From Halioglobus sp. (GTDB taxonomy: Bacteria; Pseudomonadota; Gammaproteobacteria; Pseudomonadales; Halieaceae): DNA of 64,000 nucleotides. The notes below the pieces were generated by a model. It had not been told where the DNA came from. It ran no database searches and saw only the letters and a list, made by a program, of their open reading frames with translations. This document shows positions 1 through 9,171 of the stretch, piece by piece; positions within the stretch are counted from its first letter, which is position 1, and each line of letters begins with the position of its first letter. The translations under genes were made by a program, and so were the position numbers. Where the stretch lies: assembly GCA_020443425.1 (NCBI GenBank), contig JAGRIE010000013.1:39583-103582 (forward strand). Direction: 5' to 3'.

Positions 1-1011
1 CGGCGGCAGGTAATCCCGCGTCAATTCCTCCGACACCTGCCACAGCTGTGCAGCCATGGCGTCATCCTGCATATAGGGCGTTTCGCCCTTGTCCACATTG
101 CAGTCGGCAAAGTAGAACCCGCGCACGTCAACCAGTTCGGGGCTGGTGGCCACGTAGCAGGTGGTGGCGGCGCCTTCCTCCACCGACTTCAGGAACATCC
201 AGCCGATATATTTTGCCCCCCAGCGCTGCCATGCGGGCAGGTACTGCAGCAGGTTGGTGCCGATGACACCGGGGTGCACACTGTTGGCGGTGGCGTCCGT
301 ATGTGAAATCCGCGCCGCCAGTTCGCGGGCGCACAGGGCGTTGGCGAGCTTGGAGACGCCGTAGGCGTTCCACGGGTCGTAGTGCTGGCTGCCGTCCAGG
401 TTGTCGAACTCAATACCCTTGTCAGCGCGGCGATGGGCGACCGAGCTGAGCATGGTGAAGCGGCCCTGCGGTGCCGCCAGCACCGGCTCGCACAGCTGGT
501 TGATCAGTATGAAATGGCCGAGGTGGTTCACGGCAAACTGCTTTTCGACCCCGTTAACCCGTTCCAGCTCTGGCAGCGCCATGATGCCGGCATTGGTGAT
601 CAGGCCGTCGAGTGGGATGTTCATGGCCCGGATGATCTCTGCACAGCGCACTACGGAGTCCCAGTCGGCGAGGTCGAGGAACAGCGGCGTGGTCTCGCCC
701 TGTATGCTGGCGCAGGCCTCGTCGGCCTTGGCCTGGGTGCGCGCGATGCCGATGATGTGGGCACCGCGCAGCGCCAGCACGCGCATGGTTTCATAGCCGA
801 GCCCGGAGTTGGCCCCGGTGATAGCGATGGTCAGGCCGCTGAGATCAAGCCCTGCGGTGACCTCCTCAGCGGTGGAGTTGCTGTCAAAAGGGCTGCGCGG
901 TGGCTGGCGGGTGATAATCTGCGCCAGTACCGAGGAGGGTAGGGCGCTGAGCACACCCATTGTCGCCATGTGCTGCAGAAACGTGCGGCGACAGAGTGGT
1001 GCGTATGACAT
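1..1011 (-). CDS. Short-chain dehydrogenase/reductase with Tat-type signal (left-truncated)
   Basis: The gene runs off the left edge; 337 codons are visible from the ATG at 1009-1011, which has an AGGAGA ribosome site upstream. It is a classical NAD(P)-dependent short-chain dehydrogenase: Rossmann motif TGANSGLG at residues 65-72, NAG at 140-142, a serine around 190 and the catalytic pair Tyr217/Lys221 (YGVSK). The first 31 residues look like a Tat export signal, with CRRTFLQ at 7-13 followed by a hydrophobic stretch ending near SVLAQ. Export of an SDR with its cofactor folded in would fit Tat. The substrate is unknown; the sequence most resembles the retinol-dehydrogenase/protochlorophyllide-reductase branch of SDRs. 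The C-terminus is not visible. Confidence 0.85.
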   Translation of the reverse strand, partial: MSYAPLCRRTFLQHMATMGVLSALPSSVLAQIITRQPPRSPFDSNSTAEEVTAGLDLSGLTIAITGANSGLGYETMRVLALRGAHIIGIARTQAKADEACASIQGETTPLFLDLADWDSVVRCAEIIRAMNIPLDGLITNAGIMALPELERVNGVEKQFAVNHLGHFILINQLCEPVLAAPQGRFTMLSSVAHRRADKGIEFDNLDGSQHYDPWNAYGVSKLANALCARELAARISHTDATANSVHPGVIGTNLLQYLPAWQRWGAKYIGWMFLKSVEEGAATTCYVATSPELVDVRGFYFADCNVDKGETPYMQDDAMAAQLWQVSEELTRDYLPP

Positions 1012-1169
1012 AGTCCGGTTCTCCTGCTCACTTCAAGCTTCAGTATACGTCAGTAGCGACGTCAGTTCGCCGCCAAGCTTTGCGACATAGTGTAGACACC
1101 GCCGTCGCGCCCCCGGTGCCGGCAGCGGCCCACAGCAGTGACGCCGGCTGCAGTTCTGTTACACTGCCG

Positions 1170-1179
1170 CCCCCCCCCC
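1170..1179. repeat. Poly-C (C10) tract upstream of dbpA
   Basis: A run of ten C residues is followed directly by five A residues. It lies between a possible -10 element (TACACT, 1161-1166) and the dbpA start at 1205. Homopolymers of this length can slip during replication, so the spacing between promoter and ribosome site could vary between cells. No variation can be seen in a single sequence. Confidence 0.6.
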
Positions 1180-1204
1180 AAAAACACCCTGGAAGGTCTC
1201 TGCT

Positions 1205-2584
1205 GTGAGCGAACTCTCATTCTCCAATCTGGAGTTGCCCGCGGCGCAACTCGACAACCTGGCAAGCCTGGGTTACCTAGAGATGACAGCGATACAGGCG
1301 GCGGCGCTGCCGCTGGCGCTGGCCGGCAGTGATGTCATCGGGCAGGCGAAAACCGGCAGCGGCAAGACCGCCGCGTTTGCGCTGCCACTGCTGGCGCGCC
1401 TCGATCCCCAGCAGTTCGCGCCACAGGCGCTGATCCTGTGCCCCACGCGAGAGCTGGCCTCGCAGGTGGCCAGTGAAATCCGCCGCCTGGCGCGCTACCA
1501 GGGCAATATCAAAGTGGTGACGCTGTGTGGCGGCCAGTCCATCGGCCCGCAGATCGGGTCGCTGGAGCACGGTGCGCACGTGGTCGTTGGGACGCCCGGG
1601 CGTATCCGGGATCATTTGCGCAAGGCCACGCTGTCGCTGGCCTGTGTCAACACGCTGGTACTGGATGAGGCCGATCGCATGCTGGAGATGGGCTTTGTCG
1701 AGGACATTGAGGGCATTGTTGCCGGGGCGCCGCAGGAGCGGCAAACGCTGCTGTTCTCCGCCACCTTCCCGGACAATATACAGACGCTCAGCAATCGCTT
1801 CCAGCGCGCGCCACAGCGTGTCAGCGTGCAGTCGCTGCACAGCGAACAACACATCGCCCAGCATTTTTTCATCTGCCAGAAGAGCGATCGGCTGGCGGCG
1901 CTGGTGCGCCTGCTGGAACATTTCCGGCCCGCCTCGGCAGTGGTGTTCTGCAACACCAGGCAGTTGGTGCGCGAGGCCTGTGACTACCTCGGCCAGTGCG
2001 GGCTGCCGGCGTTGGCGCTGCACGGCGACATGGAACAGCGCGACCGCGACCAGGTGCTGATCCAGTTCAAGCACCTCAGTTGCACCATTCTGGTGGCCAC
2101 GGATGTCGCCGCCCGCGGCCTCGATATTGATGACCTGCCGGCGGTGGTGAACTTTGAGCTGCCGCGCAACGCGGAGGTCTATGTACACCGTATCGGGCGC
2201 ACCGGTCGCGCCGGCAAGGAGGGTATCGCGCTCAGCCTGTTCGCCGACTCCGAGCGCTACAAACTGCAGGCTATCGGTGACTACCTGCAGCGTGAACTGG
2301 CATTCGATGCGATTGAGCAACTGCAGCAGGGTGGTGGCGGCCTGTCGCTGCCGCCGTTTGTGACGCTGGCGATAGCGGGCGGGCGCAAGGAAAAGGTCCG
2401 CGCCGGCGACATTCTGGGCGCCTTGACAGGGGAGGCAGGCATCGACGGCAGGGCAGTGGGTAAAATTACCGTGACCGATTACGCCGCCTACGTCGCCATC
2501 GCCCGGGATGAGGCCGACAAGGCGCTCGGGCGCCTGCTCAATGGCAGGATAAAAGGCCGCAAATTCAAGGTGCGCCGCCTGTAG
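1205..2584 (+). CDS. dbpA: ATP-dependent RNA helicase DbpA
   Basis: DEAD-box helicase of 459 residues (the E. coli protein is about 457). DbpA acts in large ribosomal subunit assembly, recruited by its C-terminal RNA-recognition domain to hairpin 92 of 23S rRNA. Visible motifs are motif I AKTGSGKT (48-55), [13 protein letters not shown] (154-157), SAT, and [10 protein letters not shown] in the second RecA domain. The roughly 75-residue C-terminal part, with [17 protein letters not shown] and a basic end, is the DbpA-specific domain and separates it from RhlE or SrmB. The start is GTG with GGAAGG upstream. It is followed by ybiT on the same strand, with 127 bp between them. Confidence 0.95.
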   Translation: MSELSFSNLELPAAQLDNLASLGYLEMTAIQAAALPLALAGSDVIGQAKTGSGKTAAFALPLLARLDPQQFAPQALILCPTRELASQVASEIRRLARYQGNIKVVTLCGGQSIGPQIGSLEHGAHVVVGTPGRIRDHLRKATLSLACVNTLVLDEADRMLEMGFVEDIEGIVAGAPQERQTLLFSATFPDNIQTLSNRFQRAPQRVSVQSLHSEQHIAQHFFICQKSDRLAALVRLLEHFRPASAVVFCNTRQLVREACDYLGQCGLPALALHGDMEQRDRDQVLIQFKHLSCTILVATDVAARGLDIDDLPAVVNFELPRNAEVYVHRIGRTGRAGKEGIALSLFADSERYKLQAIGDYLQRELAFDAIEQLQQGGGGLSLPPFVTLAIAGGRKEKVRAGDILGALTGEAGIDGRAVGKITVTDYAAYVAIARDEADKALGRLLNGRIKGRKFKVRRL

Positions 2585-2711
2585 CGGCGATTTTGGATTA
2601 TTACCACAGCTTGGGGTCGATTTCGCGTCGCAAAGCCTCTACAGTACGCATCCTGTTGAAAACCCCCTCGAAACCACACCGCAACCACACTCTCGTGTCA
2701 GGAATAGTCCG

Positions 2712-4325
2712 TTGATCTCTACCGCCAATATCACCATGCAGTTCGCCGCCAAGCCCCTGTTTGAAAACATCTCCGTGAAGTTCGGCGACGGCAATCGCTA
2801 CGGCCTGATCGGTGCCAACGGCTGCGGCAAATCCACGTTTATGAAGATCCTCGACGGCAGCCTGGCTCCCTCGGCCGGCAATGTGTCGATCACACCGAAC
2901 GAGCGCCTGGGCCGGCTGAACCAGGACCAGTTCGCCTACGAGCAGTACACCGTGATCGACACGGTGTTGATGGGGCACGAGGAACTGTGGGCGGTCAAGC
3001 AGGAGCGCGAGCGCATCTATGCACTGCCGGAGATGTCGGAAGACGACGGTATGAAAGTCGCCGAGCTGGAAGTCCAGTTCGCGGAGATGGACGGCTACAG
3101 CGCCGAGAGTCGCGCCGGCGAGATCCTGCTGGGCGCCGGTATCGACCTGGACCTGCACTACGGCCCGATGAGCGAGGTGGCGCCGGGCTGGAAGCTGCGC
3201 GTGCTGCTGGCCCAGGCCCTGTTTTCCGACCCGGATATCCTGCTGCTGGACGAGCCCACCAACAACCTAGATATTGATACCATCCGCTGGCTGGAGGCCA
3301 TGCTGAACGAGCGCAAGTGCACCATGATTATCATCTCGCACGACCGCCATTTCCTGAACGCAGTCTGCACACACATGGCTGATATCGACTACGGCGAACT
3401 GCGTGTATACCCGGGTAATTACGACGACTTTATGATGGCATCCACCGCTGCGCGTGAGCGGCTGCAGGCACAGAACGCGAAAAAGAGCGCTGAAATCGCC
3501 GATCTGCAGCAGTTCGTCAGCCGCTTCTCCGCCAACGCCTCCAAGGCCAAGCAGGCCACCTCGCGCGCCAAGCGTATCGAGAAGATCAAGCTGGACGATA
3601 TCAAGCCATCGAGCCGCGTCAGCCCGTATATCCGCTTCAAGCAGGAAAAGAAACTGCACCGCCAGGCGCTGGTGCTGGACAAACTGGGACACGGTTTTGA
3701 CGAGGGCCCGCTGTTCGAAAAGGGCAGTATGATACTGGAGGCGGGGGCCAGGCTGGCAGTGATCGGCGAGAACGGCGCCGGCAAGACCACGCTCCTGCGC
3801 TGCCTGATGAATGAGCTGACACCCGACAGCGGCAGTGTAAAGTGGGCGGAAAACGCCACCCTGGGTTACTGCCCGCAGGACAGCACGCGGGAATTTGACA
3901 GCGACCTGAACCTGTTTGACTGGATGAGCCAGTGGCGCAAGCCCAGCCACGATGACCAGATTGTGCGCGCCACCCTGGGCCGCCTGCTGTTCTCATCCGA
4001 CGATTTCAAAAAGCAGGTGAAAGTCTGTTCCGGGGGTGAGAAGAACCGCCTGCTGTTCGGTCGCCTGATGATGATGGACACCAATGTGCTGCTGCTGGAC
4101 GAGCCGACCAACCATCTCGACATGGAGTCCATTGAGGCGCTGAACCTGGCGCTGGAACACTATGATGGCACCCTGATCTTCGTCAGCCACGACCGCGAGT
4201 TCGTGTCGTCGCTGGCGACGCGCATTATCGATATCAAGGACGGCGCGCTGGTGGATTTCCAGGGCACCTACGAGGAGTACCTGGCCAGCCAGCAGGAAGC
4301 GGCACGGCTGGCCTCGGCGTCCTGA
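2712..4325 (+). CDS. ybiT: ABC-F family ATPase YbiT
   Basis: Soluble protein of 537 residues with two ABC ATPase domains and no membrane segments, the ABC-F arrangement. ABC-F proteins bind the ribosomal E site and modulate translation. Walker A motifs are GANGCGKS (34-41) and GENGAGKTT (from 352); each half has an [11 protein letters not shown] or [11 protein letters not shown] Walker B, and the second half shows the signature CSGGEKNR. The linker between them, around residues 240-320, is charged and helical. Sequence and length match E. coli YbiT closely. The start is a TTG preceded by AGGA at 2700-2703; no in-frame ATG is nearby. It ends one base before the convergent aldolase-family gene. 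Confidence 0.93.
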   Translation: MISTANITMQFAAKPLFENISVKFGDGNRYGLIGANGCGKSTFMKILDGSLAPSAGNVSITPNERLGRLNQDQFAYEQYTVIDTVLMGHEELWAVKQERERIYALPEMSEDDGMKVAELEVQFAEMDGYSAESRAGEILLGAGIDLDLHYGPMSEVAPGWKLRVLLAQALFSDPDILLLDEPTNNLDIDTIRWLEAMLNERKCTMIIISHDRHFLNAVCTHMADIDYGELRVYPGNYDDFMMASTAARERLQAQNAKKSAEIADLQQFVSRFSANASKAKQATSRAKRIEKIKLDDIKPSSRVSPYIRFKQEKKLHRQALVLDKLGHGFDEGPLFEKGSMILEAGARLAVIGENGAGKTTLLRCLMNELTPDSGSVKWAENATLGYCPQDSTREFDSDLNLFDWMSQWRKPSHDDQIVRATLGRLLFSSDDFKKQVKVCSGGEKNRLLFGRLMMMDTNVLLLDEPTNHLDMESIEALNLALEHYDGTLIFVSHDREFVSSLATRIIDIKDGALVDFQGTYEEYLASQQEAARLASAS

Positions 4326-4326
4326 G

Positions 4327-5118
4327 TCAGCCCAGCAGTTCGGGTTGCTCGGCGGTGATCACATCGTACAGCGGCTGAAAACTGAACCATCCCGCCAGCG
4401 GGTTGCCCACCGTCTCCCGCGTTGACAGCGCCACCTCGTGGCGGATCAACTTGGGTGTGCCGGCGGCTTCGGCCAGCAACTGCGCCTGGCAACTGCGCTC
4501 CATCGTGATAAACCACCAGGCCGCGGCCTCGATGGTCTCGCCCACCGTGAGCAGGCCATGGTTCTGCAGGATGGCCGCCTTGCGGTCGCCCAGCGCCGCC
4601 GCGATCGCCTTGCCCTCGCTGTTGTCCAGCACCACGCCGGTGAAATCATCGAACAGCACATGGTCCTCGTAAAAGGCGCAGGCGTCCTGGGTCAGTGGAT
4701 CCAGCAGTTTTCCCAGCGTGGAGAAGGACTTGCCGTACACCGAGTGTGAGTGAGCCGCCGCCGTGACCTTGGGATTGGCCATGTGAATCTGCGAGTGGAT
4801 GGTGAACGCCGCGCCGTTGAGCAGGCCTGCGCCCTGCACCACCTCACCGGTGTGACTGACCAGCAGCAGGTCGGAGACGGTCATCTGCTTGAACGACCTG
4901 CCCATGGGGTTCACCCAGAAGTGATCGAGCTGCTCGGGATCGCGCACGGTGATATGCCCCGCGACACCTTCATCGAAGCCGAATTTACCGAACAGGCGCA
5001 GCGCCGCGGCGAGCTTGTTCTTGCGGTCCTGGCGAATCTCCTCGACTCCGGTCGGCGCCGGCGGGAGGCCGTTGGACTCGTCCATATTCATGACGATGGT
5101 GTTGGCCGCTTCGTTCAT
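4327..5118 (-). CDS. Class II aldolase/adducin family protein
   Basis: A 263-residue cytoplasmic protein of the class II aldolase/adducin N-terminal fold, which in bacteria covers metal-dependent aldolases, epimerases and decarboxylases such as FucA and AraD. The family core is visible: NPMGRSFKQMTVSDLLLVSHTGE, a metal-binding AAHSHSVYGK segment with two histidines, and QNHGLLTVG, which supplies the third histidine. The C-terminal half contains the usual AWWFITMERSCQAQLLAE helix. Substrate cannot be told; this longer form is often left unassigned. The start has AGAGG 9 bp upstream. A LysR gene lies directly upstream on the same strand, 82 bp away, but its main target is probably fpr. Confidence 0.85.
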   Translation of the reverse strand: MNEAANTIVMNMDESNGLPPAPTGVEEIRQDRKNKLAAALRLFGKFGFDEGVAGHITVRDPEQLDHFWVNPMGRSFKQMTVSDLLLVSHTGEVVQGAGLLNGAAFTIHSQIHMANPKVTAAAHSHSVYGKSFSTLGKLLDPLTQDACAFYEDHVLFDDFTGVVLDNSEGKAIAAALGDRKAAILQNHGLLTVGETIEAAAWWFITMERSCQAQLLAEAAGTPKLIRHEVALSTRETVGNPLAGWFSFQPLYDVITAEQPELLG

Positions 5119-5200
5119 GGCGCTTACCTCTCTTCAGTTGTGGATGGGTAGTGAAGCGGAGTCTACACGGTTTCAGCCCGATAAATCGATCCCAACACCA

Positions 5201-6094
5201 TCAGGGTGTCGAGGACCACCGCGTCTGGCACAGCGCCATCCACTCCCGCAGCCCCGCACTGTGGAATTTCTCCCTGTGCGTGATCAAAAACCACTCGCGG
5301 CGAAAATCGCGCGCGGGTACCGCCAGCGGCACCAGCGAACCGCGCTTGAAGGCGTCGACGAGCGCGACCCGCGACAGGCAGCCCACGCCGAGGCCAGCCT
5401 CGACCGCGCGTTTGATGGCCTCTGTGTGCTGCAGTTCCATGGCGATGTGCAGGTCAGTCAGGATACCGTGCATGGCGCGCTCGAAGGCCTGGCGGGTGCC
5501 TGAGCCGACCTCCCGCACAATCCACGGCAGCGCCATCAGGTCGGCATCGGACAGCGATGCCGATGTCGCCAGCGGATGGTCGGGCGCGGCGAACACCACC
5601 AGTTCATCGCCGCGCCAGTGCACGATATCCAGTGCCGGGTGCTGCAGTTCGCCCTCGATCAGGCCCATATCCAGATCGAAATGCGCAACTTGCTCGGCGA
5701 TCGCCTCGGTATTGGCGACCCGCAGTGCGATATCCGCCTGCGGGTGACGGCGGCGGAACTCGGCGATCATATTGACCGCAATATAATTGCCGATGGTGAG
5801 CGTCGCCCCTATCTGCAGGCGCCCGATCACGTCCTCGCCGGCCAGCGCGTGCTCCAGCGCCCGCGCCTGCGCCAGCAGGTTCTCCACCTGCGGCCGCAAC
5901 TGCTGGCCCAGTTCACTGAGCCGCAGCCGCTTGCCGAGCCGGTCGAACAGCTTGACGTCGAACTGGCTCTCCAACTCGCGCAGGGAGCCGCTGGCGGCGG
6001 ACTGGGACATGGCCAGTGACGCCGCCGCCCGTGTCACGTTCTCATAGTGAGCGGTGGCGAGAAAGACTTCGAGCTGACGCAGGCTGTAGCGCAT
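5201..6094 (-). CDS. finR: LysR-family regulator, FinR/YeiE type
   Basis: A 297-residue LysR-type transcription factor. The N-terminal winged helix-turn-helix reads RQLEVFLATAHYENVTRAAA and continues SQSAASGSLRELE; the effector domain follows from about residue 90. The effector domain has the GATLTIGNY and REVGSGTR segments typical of the YeiE/CysB-like branch. It is divergent from fpr, which is the arrangement of Pseudomonas finR, an activator needed for induction of ferredoxin-NADP reductase. The name rests on this context and on similarity, so treat it as probable. The start ATG at 6092-6094 has GAGG 4 bp upstream. The shared 112-bp AT-rich region upstream carries repeated CGTTTTA elements. 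Confidence 0.85.
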   Translation of the reverse strand: MRYSLRQLEVFLATAHYENVTRAAASLAMSQSAASGSLRELESQFDVKLFDRLGKRLRLSELGQQLRPQVENLLAQARALEHALAGEDVIGRLQIGATLTIGNYIAVNMIAEFRRRHPQADIALRVANTEAIAEQVAHFDLDMGLIEGELQHPALDIVHWRGDELVVFAAPDHPLATSASLSDADLMALPWIVREVGSGTRQAFERAMHGILTDLHIAMELQHTEAIKRAVEAGLGVGCLSRVALVDAFKRGSLVPLAVPARDFRREWFLITHREKFHSAGLREWMALCQTRWSSTP

Positions 6095-6206
6095 GGCACC
6101 TCATATATTTATAAAAACGATTTATATTATTGAATATATCCGTTTTACCGATTAATGGATACGTTTTATTCTGCTCGCATCAGAGTCACACCAGAGGATA
6201 TACCAG
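6095..6206. promoter_or_regulatory. finR-fpr divergent control region
   Basis: This 112-bp spacer is strikingly AT-rich compared with the surrounding coding DNA. CGTTTTA occurs on the plus strand at 6141-6147 and 6162-6168, exactly 21 bp or two helical turns apart. A related CGTTTTTA is on the minus strand at 6112-6119. TATCC (6137-6141) and GGATA (6157-6161) form an inverted repeat around the first plus-strand copy. The arrangement suits a LysR-type regulator bound between two divergent promoters; the binding protein is inferred to be the FinR-like product. Confidence 0.55.
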
Positions 6207-6980
6207 ATGGCACAGATACTGCGGGAACAAGTCACGTCGGTTCATCACTGGACCGACCGCCTGTTCAGTTTCAAAACCACGCGCAATGCCGGCTTCCGTT
6301 TCAAGAACGGGCATTTCACGATGATCGGCCTGGAGCAGGAGGGCAAGCCGCTGATGCGCGCCTACAGCCTGGCCAGCGCCAACTATGAGGACGAGCTGGA
6401 GTTTTTCAGCATCAAGGTGCCGGACGGCCCGCTGACCTCCAAGCTGCAGAAGATCAAGGTCGGGGACAGCCTGCTGGTGAACAGCAAGTCCACCGGGACC
6501 CTGGTGCAGGACAACCTGCTGCCGGGCAAACACCTCTACCTGATCGCCACCGGTACCGGGTTGGCGCCGTTTCTCAGTATTATCCGCGATCCGGACATCT
6601 ACGAGCACTACGACAAGATCGTGTTGACACACGGCTGCCGTTACACCGAGGAGCTGGCCTACCGCGAGCTGATCACCGAGCACCTGCCGCAGCACGAGTA
6701 CCTCGGCGATGCCGTGCGCGACAAGCTGATCTACTACCCGACTGTGACGCGTGAGAAGTTCGACAACAACGGCAGGCTCACCGACCTGCTGCGCATCGGC
6801 AAGCTGACCGCCGACATCGGCCTGCCGCCGGTCAATGTCGATGACGACCGTTTCATGATCTGCGGCAGTCCCAGCATGCTCAAGGATATCTGCGCGCTGC
6901 TGGATGCGCGCGGTTTCCGGGAGTCGCGTCACGGCGAGGCCGCGCACTATGTGATTGAGCGCGCGTTTGTGGAGAGTTAG
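6207..6980 (+). CDS. fpr: Ferredoxin--NADP(+) reductase
   Basis: A 257-residue FAD flavoprotein exchanging electrons between NADPH and ferredoxin or flavodoxin, usually linked to iron-sulfur repair and oxidative stress defence. The FAD site is RAYSLAS (51-57) with VPDGPLTSKLQ; the NADP site shows GTGLAPF (116-122) and CGSPSML near residue 216. The C-terminus, YVIERAFVES, is of the Azotobacter/Pseudomonas type in which the terminal residues cover the flavin. The start ATG lies at 6207 after an AGAGGATATACCAG leader. It is divergent from the finR-like gene, which probably activates it. Confidence 0.95.
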   Translation: MAQILREQVTSVHHWTDRLFSFKTTRNAGFRFKNGHFTMIGLEQEGKPLMRAYSLASANYEDELEFFSIKVPDGPLTSKLQKIKVGDSLLVNSKSTGTLVQDNLLPGKHLYLIATGTGLAPFLSIIRDPDIYEHYDKIVLTHGCRYTEELAYRELITEHLPQHEYLGDAVRDKLIYYPTVTREKFDNNGRLTDLLRIGKLTADIGLPPVNVDDDRFMICGSPSMLKDICALLDARGFRESRHGEAAHYVIERAFVES

Positions 6981-7001
6981 CCCCGGTACCGGCGAGCCGT
7001 C

Positions 7002-8429
7002 TCACTGCAGCCACTGCAGCACCCGTTCTTTTTGGTACTCGTAGAACGGGTTGTGGCGCAGCCGCAACAGGAAATCGCCGGGAATTTTCAACACCCCCCG
7101 TTCGCCCTGCATCGCCTGCTGGCCGAGAAATATCTGTCGGCTGCGCTCGGGGCGACGCTGCCCGTAGAGCGCATCGTTGGCCGGGAACGGCAGTGCGACA
7201 TGCGACAGTGAAAACACCCCCGCGGGCCAGTTCAGGCCCAGGTACTCGGTGCGCGAGTGACCGGCGGCGTAAGGCGCTTTGGTATAGGCCGCTACCGCGC
7301 GGCTGTTGGCGTTGGAGTTTGTCACCAGGGTGAAGGTGAAGGGCAGCTGCTGGTCGGCGATCATCCTGGCGGTGAACGGCCCCGGGTCCTTCACCAGCAG
7401 GCTGTGATTGGCCGCCACGCGATTGATGTCGAACACCACCAGTTCGTCCCGCTCGGGCGGCAGCTTCATCAGCAGCCGGTCGACCACGGCGTTGTTTGAA
7501 ACGGTGGCGTCCACCGTGGACTTCAGTATCAGCATCGGCGGCAGCGGTGGCGCGGTCGGCGCTCGATTCGCCAGGCGGTGGCCGACAGATTGCGTCAGCT
7601 CATACACCTGCTCGGCCGCATTGGTCGCAAACGAATTGTACTTGTAGGGGTCGAACTCAGGTTCGATATCCAGCCAGGCCAGTCGCTCCAGCCCCGGCAG
7701 TTCCGCCAGGCGGCGGCTCCACTTGGCCAGCGCCGCCGCCGGGCTGACGCCTATCGCCGGGGAGATCAGTACCAGCCGGCTGACCGCCGGTTGTGCCGTG
7801 GCGGTCTCGCCGGCCCCGGCGTTGTCCAGCACATAGTCCAGCGCCAGCGCCGCACCGGTGGAGTAGCCGATGATATACAGCGGTTTATCCGGTGTGCGCT
7901 GCGCCAGATACTGCATGCCCAATCGCACCACGGCGGCCATATCCTGCCAGCGCAGGTCGAGGAGGCCGGACGGTATCGTGCCGTGCCCCGGCATCCGCAG
8001 CCCCAGCACCGCAAAGCCACGCTGTTGCAGCGCCTGGCCGAGCGCGCGCAGGCTGTAGGGCGAGTCCGACATGCCGTGCAGTAGCAGTACTGCGGCCTGT
8101 GGAGCGTCGTGATCCAGCATGAAGGTCCTGTTCCAGTTTGGCTGGCGCAGCTCAGGGTCGGCGAAGCTGCCCCGGCTGTAGCGCTCCAGGGCCTGCGCCG
8201 GCCCCGTGGCGGCATGGGCGTAGATGCGCTGCTCCATCTCGGTGAAGACCGCGCTCTCCAGCCGCAGGTAATCCTCGAGGTTGTCGATTTCCCCCGCTGT
8301 GTCGCTGGAGTATTCGTGCTCGAGGATGTCGGTATGCCAGGGCTGGAGTTCGCTGGTGTCGCAGCCGGCCAGGGCCAGCACAGCACAGAGTGCCAGCAGC
8401 GGGAGCGACCATTGCGGTGGGTTGTTCAA
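7002..8429 (-). CDS. Alpha/beta-hydrolase lipoprotein
   Basis: A 475-residue alpha/beta hydrolase anchored as a lipoprotein. The start chosen is TTG at 8427-8429, preceded by AAGAGA, which gives an N-terminus LNNPPQW, a hydrophobic stretch and the lipobox LALAGC about 20 residues in. The upstream ATG at 8495 would put 22 polar residues before the signal and is less likely. The hydrolase fold shows VLLLHGMSDSPYSLRALG, MPGHG, the nucleophile elbow GYSTGA, a probable acidic residue in KSTVDATVS and a histidine in VAANHSL. A lysophospholipase-like or esterase role is plausible; the substrate is unknown. It is convergent with fpr, 21 bp away. Confidence 0.82.
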   Translation of the reverse strand: MNNPPQWSLPLLALCAVLALAGCDTSELQPWHTDILEHEYSSDTAGEIDNLEDYLRLESAVFTEMEQRIYAHAATGPAQALERYSRGSFADPELRQPNWNRTFMLDHDAPQAAVLLLHGMSDSPYSLRALGQALQQRGFAVLGLRMPGHGTIPSGLLDLRWQDMAAVVRLGMQYLAQRTPDKPLYIIGYSTGAALALDYVLDNAGAGETATAQPAVSRLVLISPAIGVSPAAALAKWSRRLAELPGLERLAWLDIEPEFDPYKYNSFATNAAEQVYELTQSVGHRLANRAPTAPPLPPMLILKSTVDATVSNNAVVDRLLMKLPPERDELVVFDINRVAANHSLLVKDPGPFTARMIADQQLPFTFTLVTNSNANSRAVAAYTKAPYAAGHSRTEYLGLNWPAGVFSLSHVALPFPANDALYGQRRPERSRQIFLGQQAMQGERGVLKIPGDFLLRLRHNPFYEYQKERVLQWLQ

Positions 8430-8620
8430 AGGTATATTTCTCTTGTAGCAGTTGGCATCCAGCAACAATATAGGTTTAATCGCACGTTGAGCCAAGCCGG
8501 GCGCCGGGTTTTGTCGCTGCAGCTGCGCGGGTTGCGGTATCGCGATGCAGACGCCGCGCGGTCCGGGGCGATTTATGCTGCCAATAACGAACGTTCCGGG
8601 AGACCGGCCAAGGAGTATCT

Positions 8621-9148
8621 ATGTCATCTGTCTACCAACGCGTAGGGGCGGCTATCGGCCTCGCCGTGCTGCTCGCCGCCTGCGCCGGTTTGCCCACGGG
8701 TCTCAAGGCGACCACCGACTACAACCACAGCTACGATTTCAGCCGTATCCACAAGGTGGCAATCCAGCCGATTCCGAGGGATACGCTGTCCACGATGATG
8801 ACATCCGACGAGCAGATCAACCGCATCAACACGGCCCTGACGGCGGAGTTGCGGCGTCGCGGTTTTGAGGTTGTCGCCAGTAATGCCGAAGCCGATATTT
8901 TCCTGTCCTGGAAATTCCTGCCGCCGGAGAAAGACGAGGTTGCCACCTTTGATCCGGCCACCCAGCAGATTACCGGCGGTACACTGATTGTCAGCATGAT
9001 AGACCCGCTGAGCCTGCAGTCAGTGTGGCGCGCCACCATCCACTCCAATATGCGCAGCCAACCCGATACGGAAGAGGCGGCCCGCTATCGACAGCAGGCT
9101 GCACAGGCGGTGCTCGCGCAGTTTCCGCCTGACCCCGCCGGCGGCTGA
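8621..9148 (+). CDS. DUF4136 domain lipoprotein
   Basis: A 175-residue lipoprotein with a signal peptide ending in the lipobox LLAAC (Cys21). The rest matches the DUF4136 layout: the [11 protein letters not shown] start, a central [23 protein letters not shown] segment, [11 protein letters not shown], then a WRATIHSNM strand and a helical end. Members of the family are outer-membrane lipoproteins without an established function. The start has a strong AAGGAG 6 bp upstream. It stands just before rhlE, 23 bp away, and may share its transcript. Confidence 0.85.
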   Translation: MSSVYQRVGAAIGLAVLLAACAGLPTGLKATTDYNHSYDFSRIHKVAIQPIPRDTLSTMMTSDEQINRINTALTAELRRRGFEVVASNAEADIFLSWKFLPPEKDEVATFDPATQQITGGTLIVSMIDPLSLQSVWRATIHSNMRSQPDTEEAARYRQQAAQAVLAQFPPDPAGG

Positions 9149-9171
9149 GCGACGTTGCCGGACCAGCGTCC

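Noticed and set aside
1277-2320. 347-codon open frame opposite dbpA
   Set aside because: It mirrors dbpA, whose motifs are complete, and its product has no recognisable fold; long antisense frames are common in GC-rich DNA.
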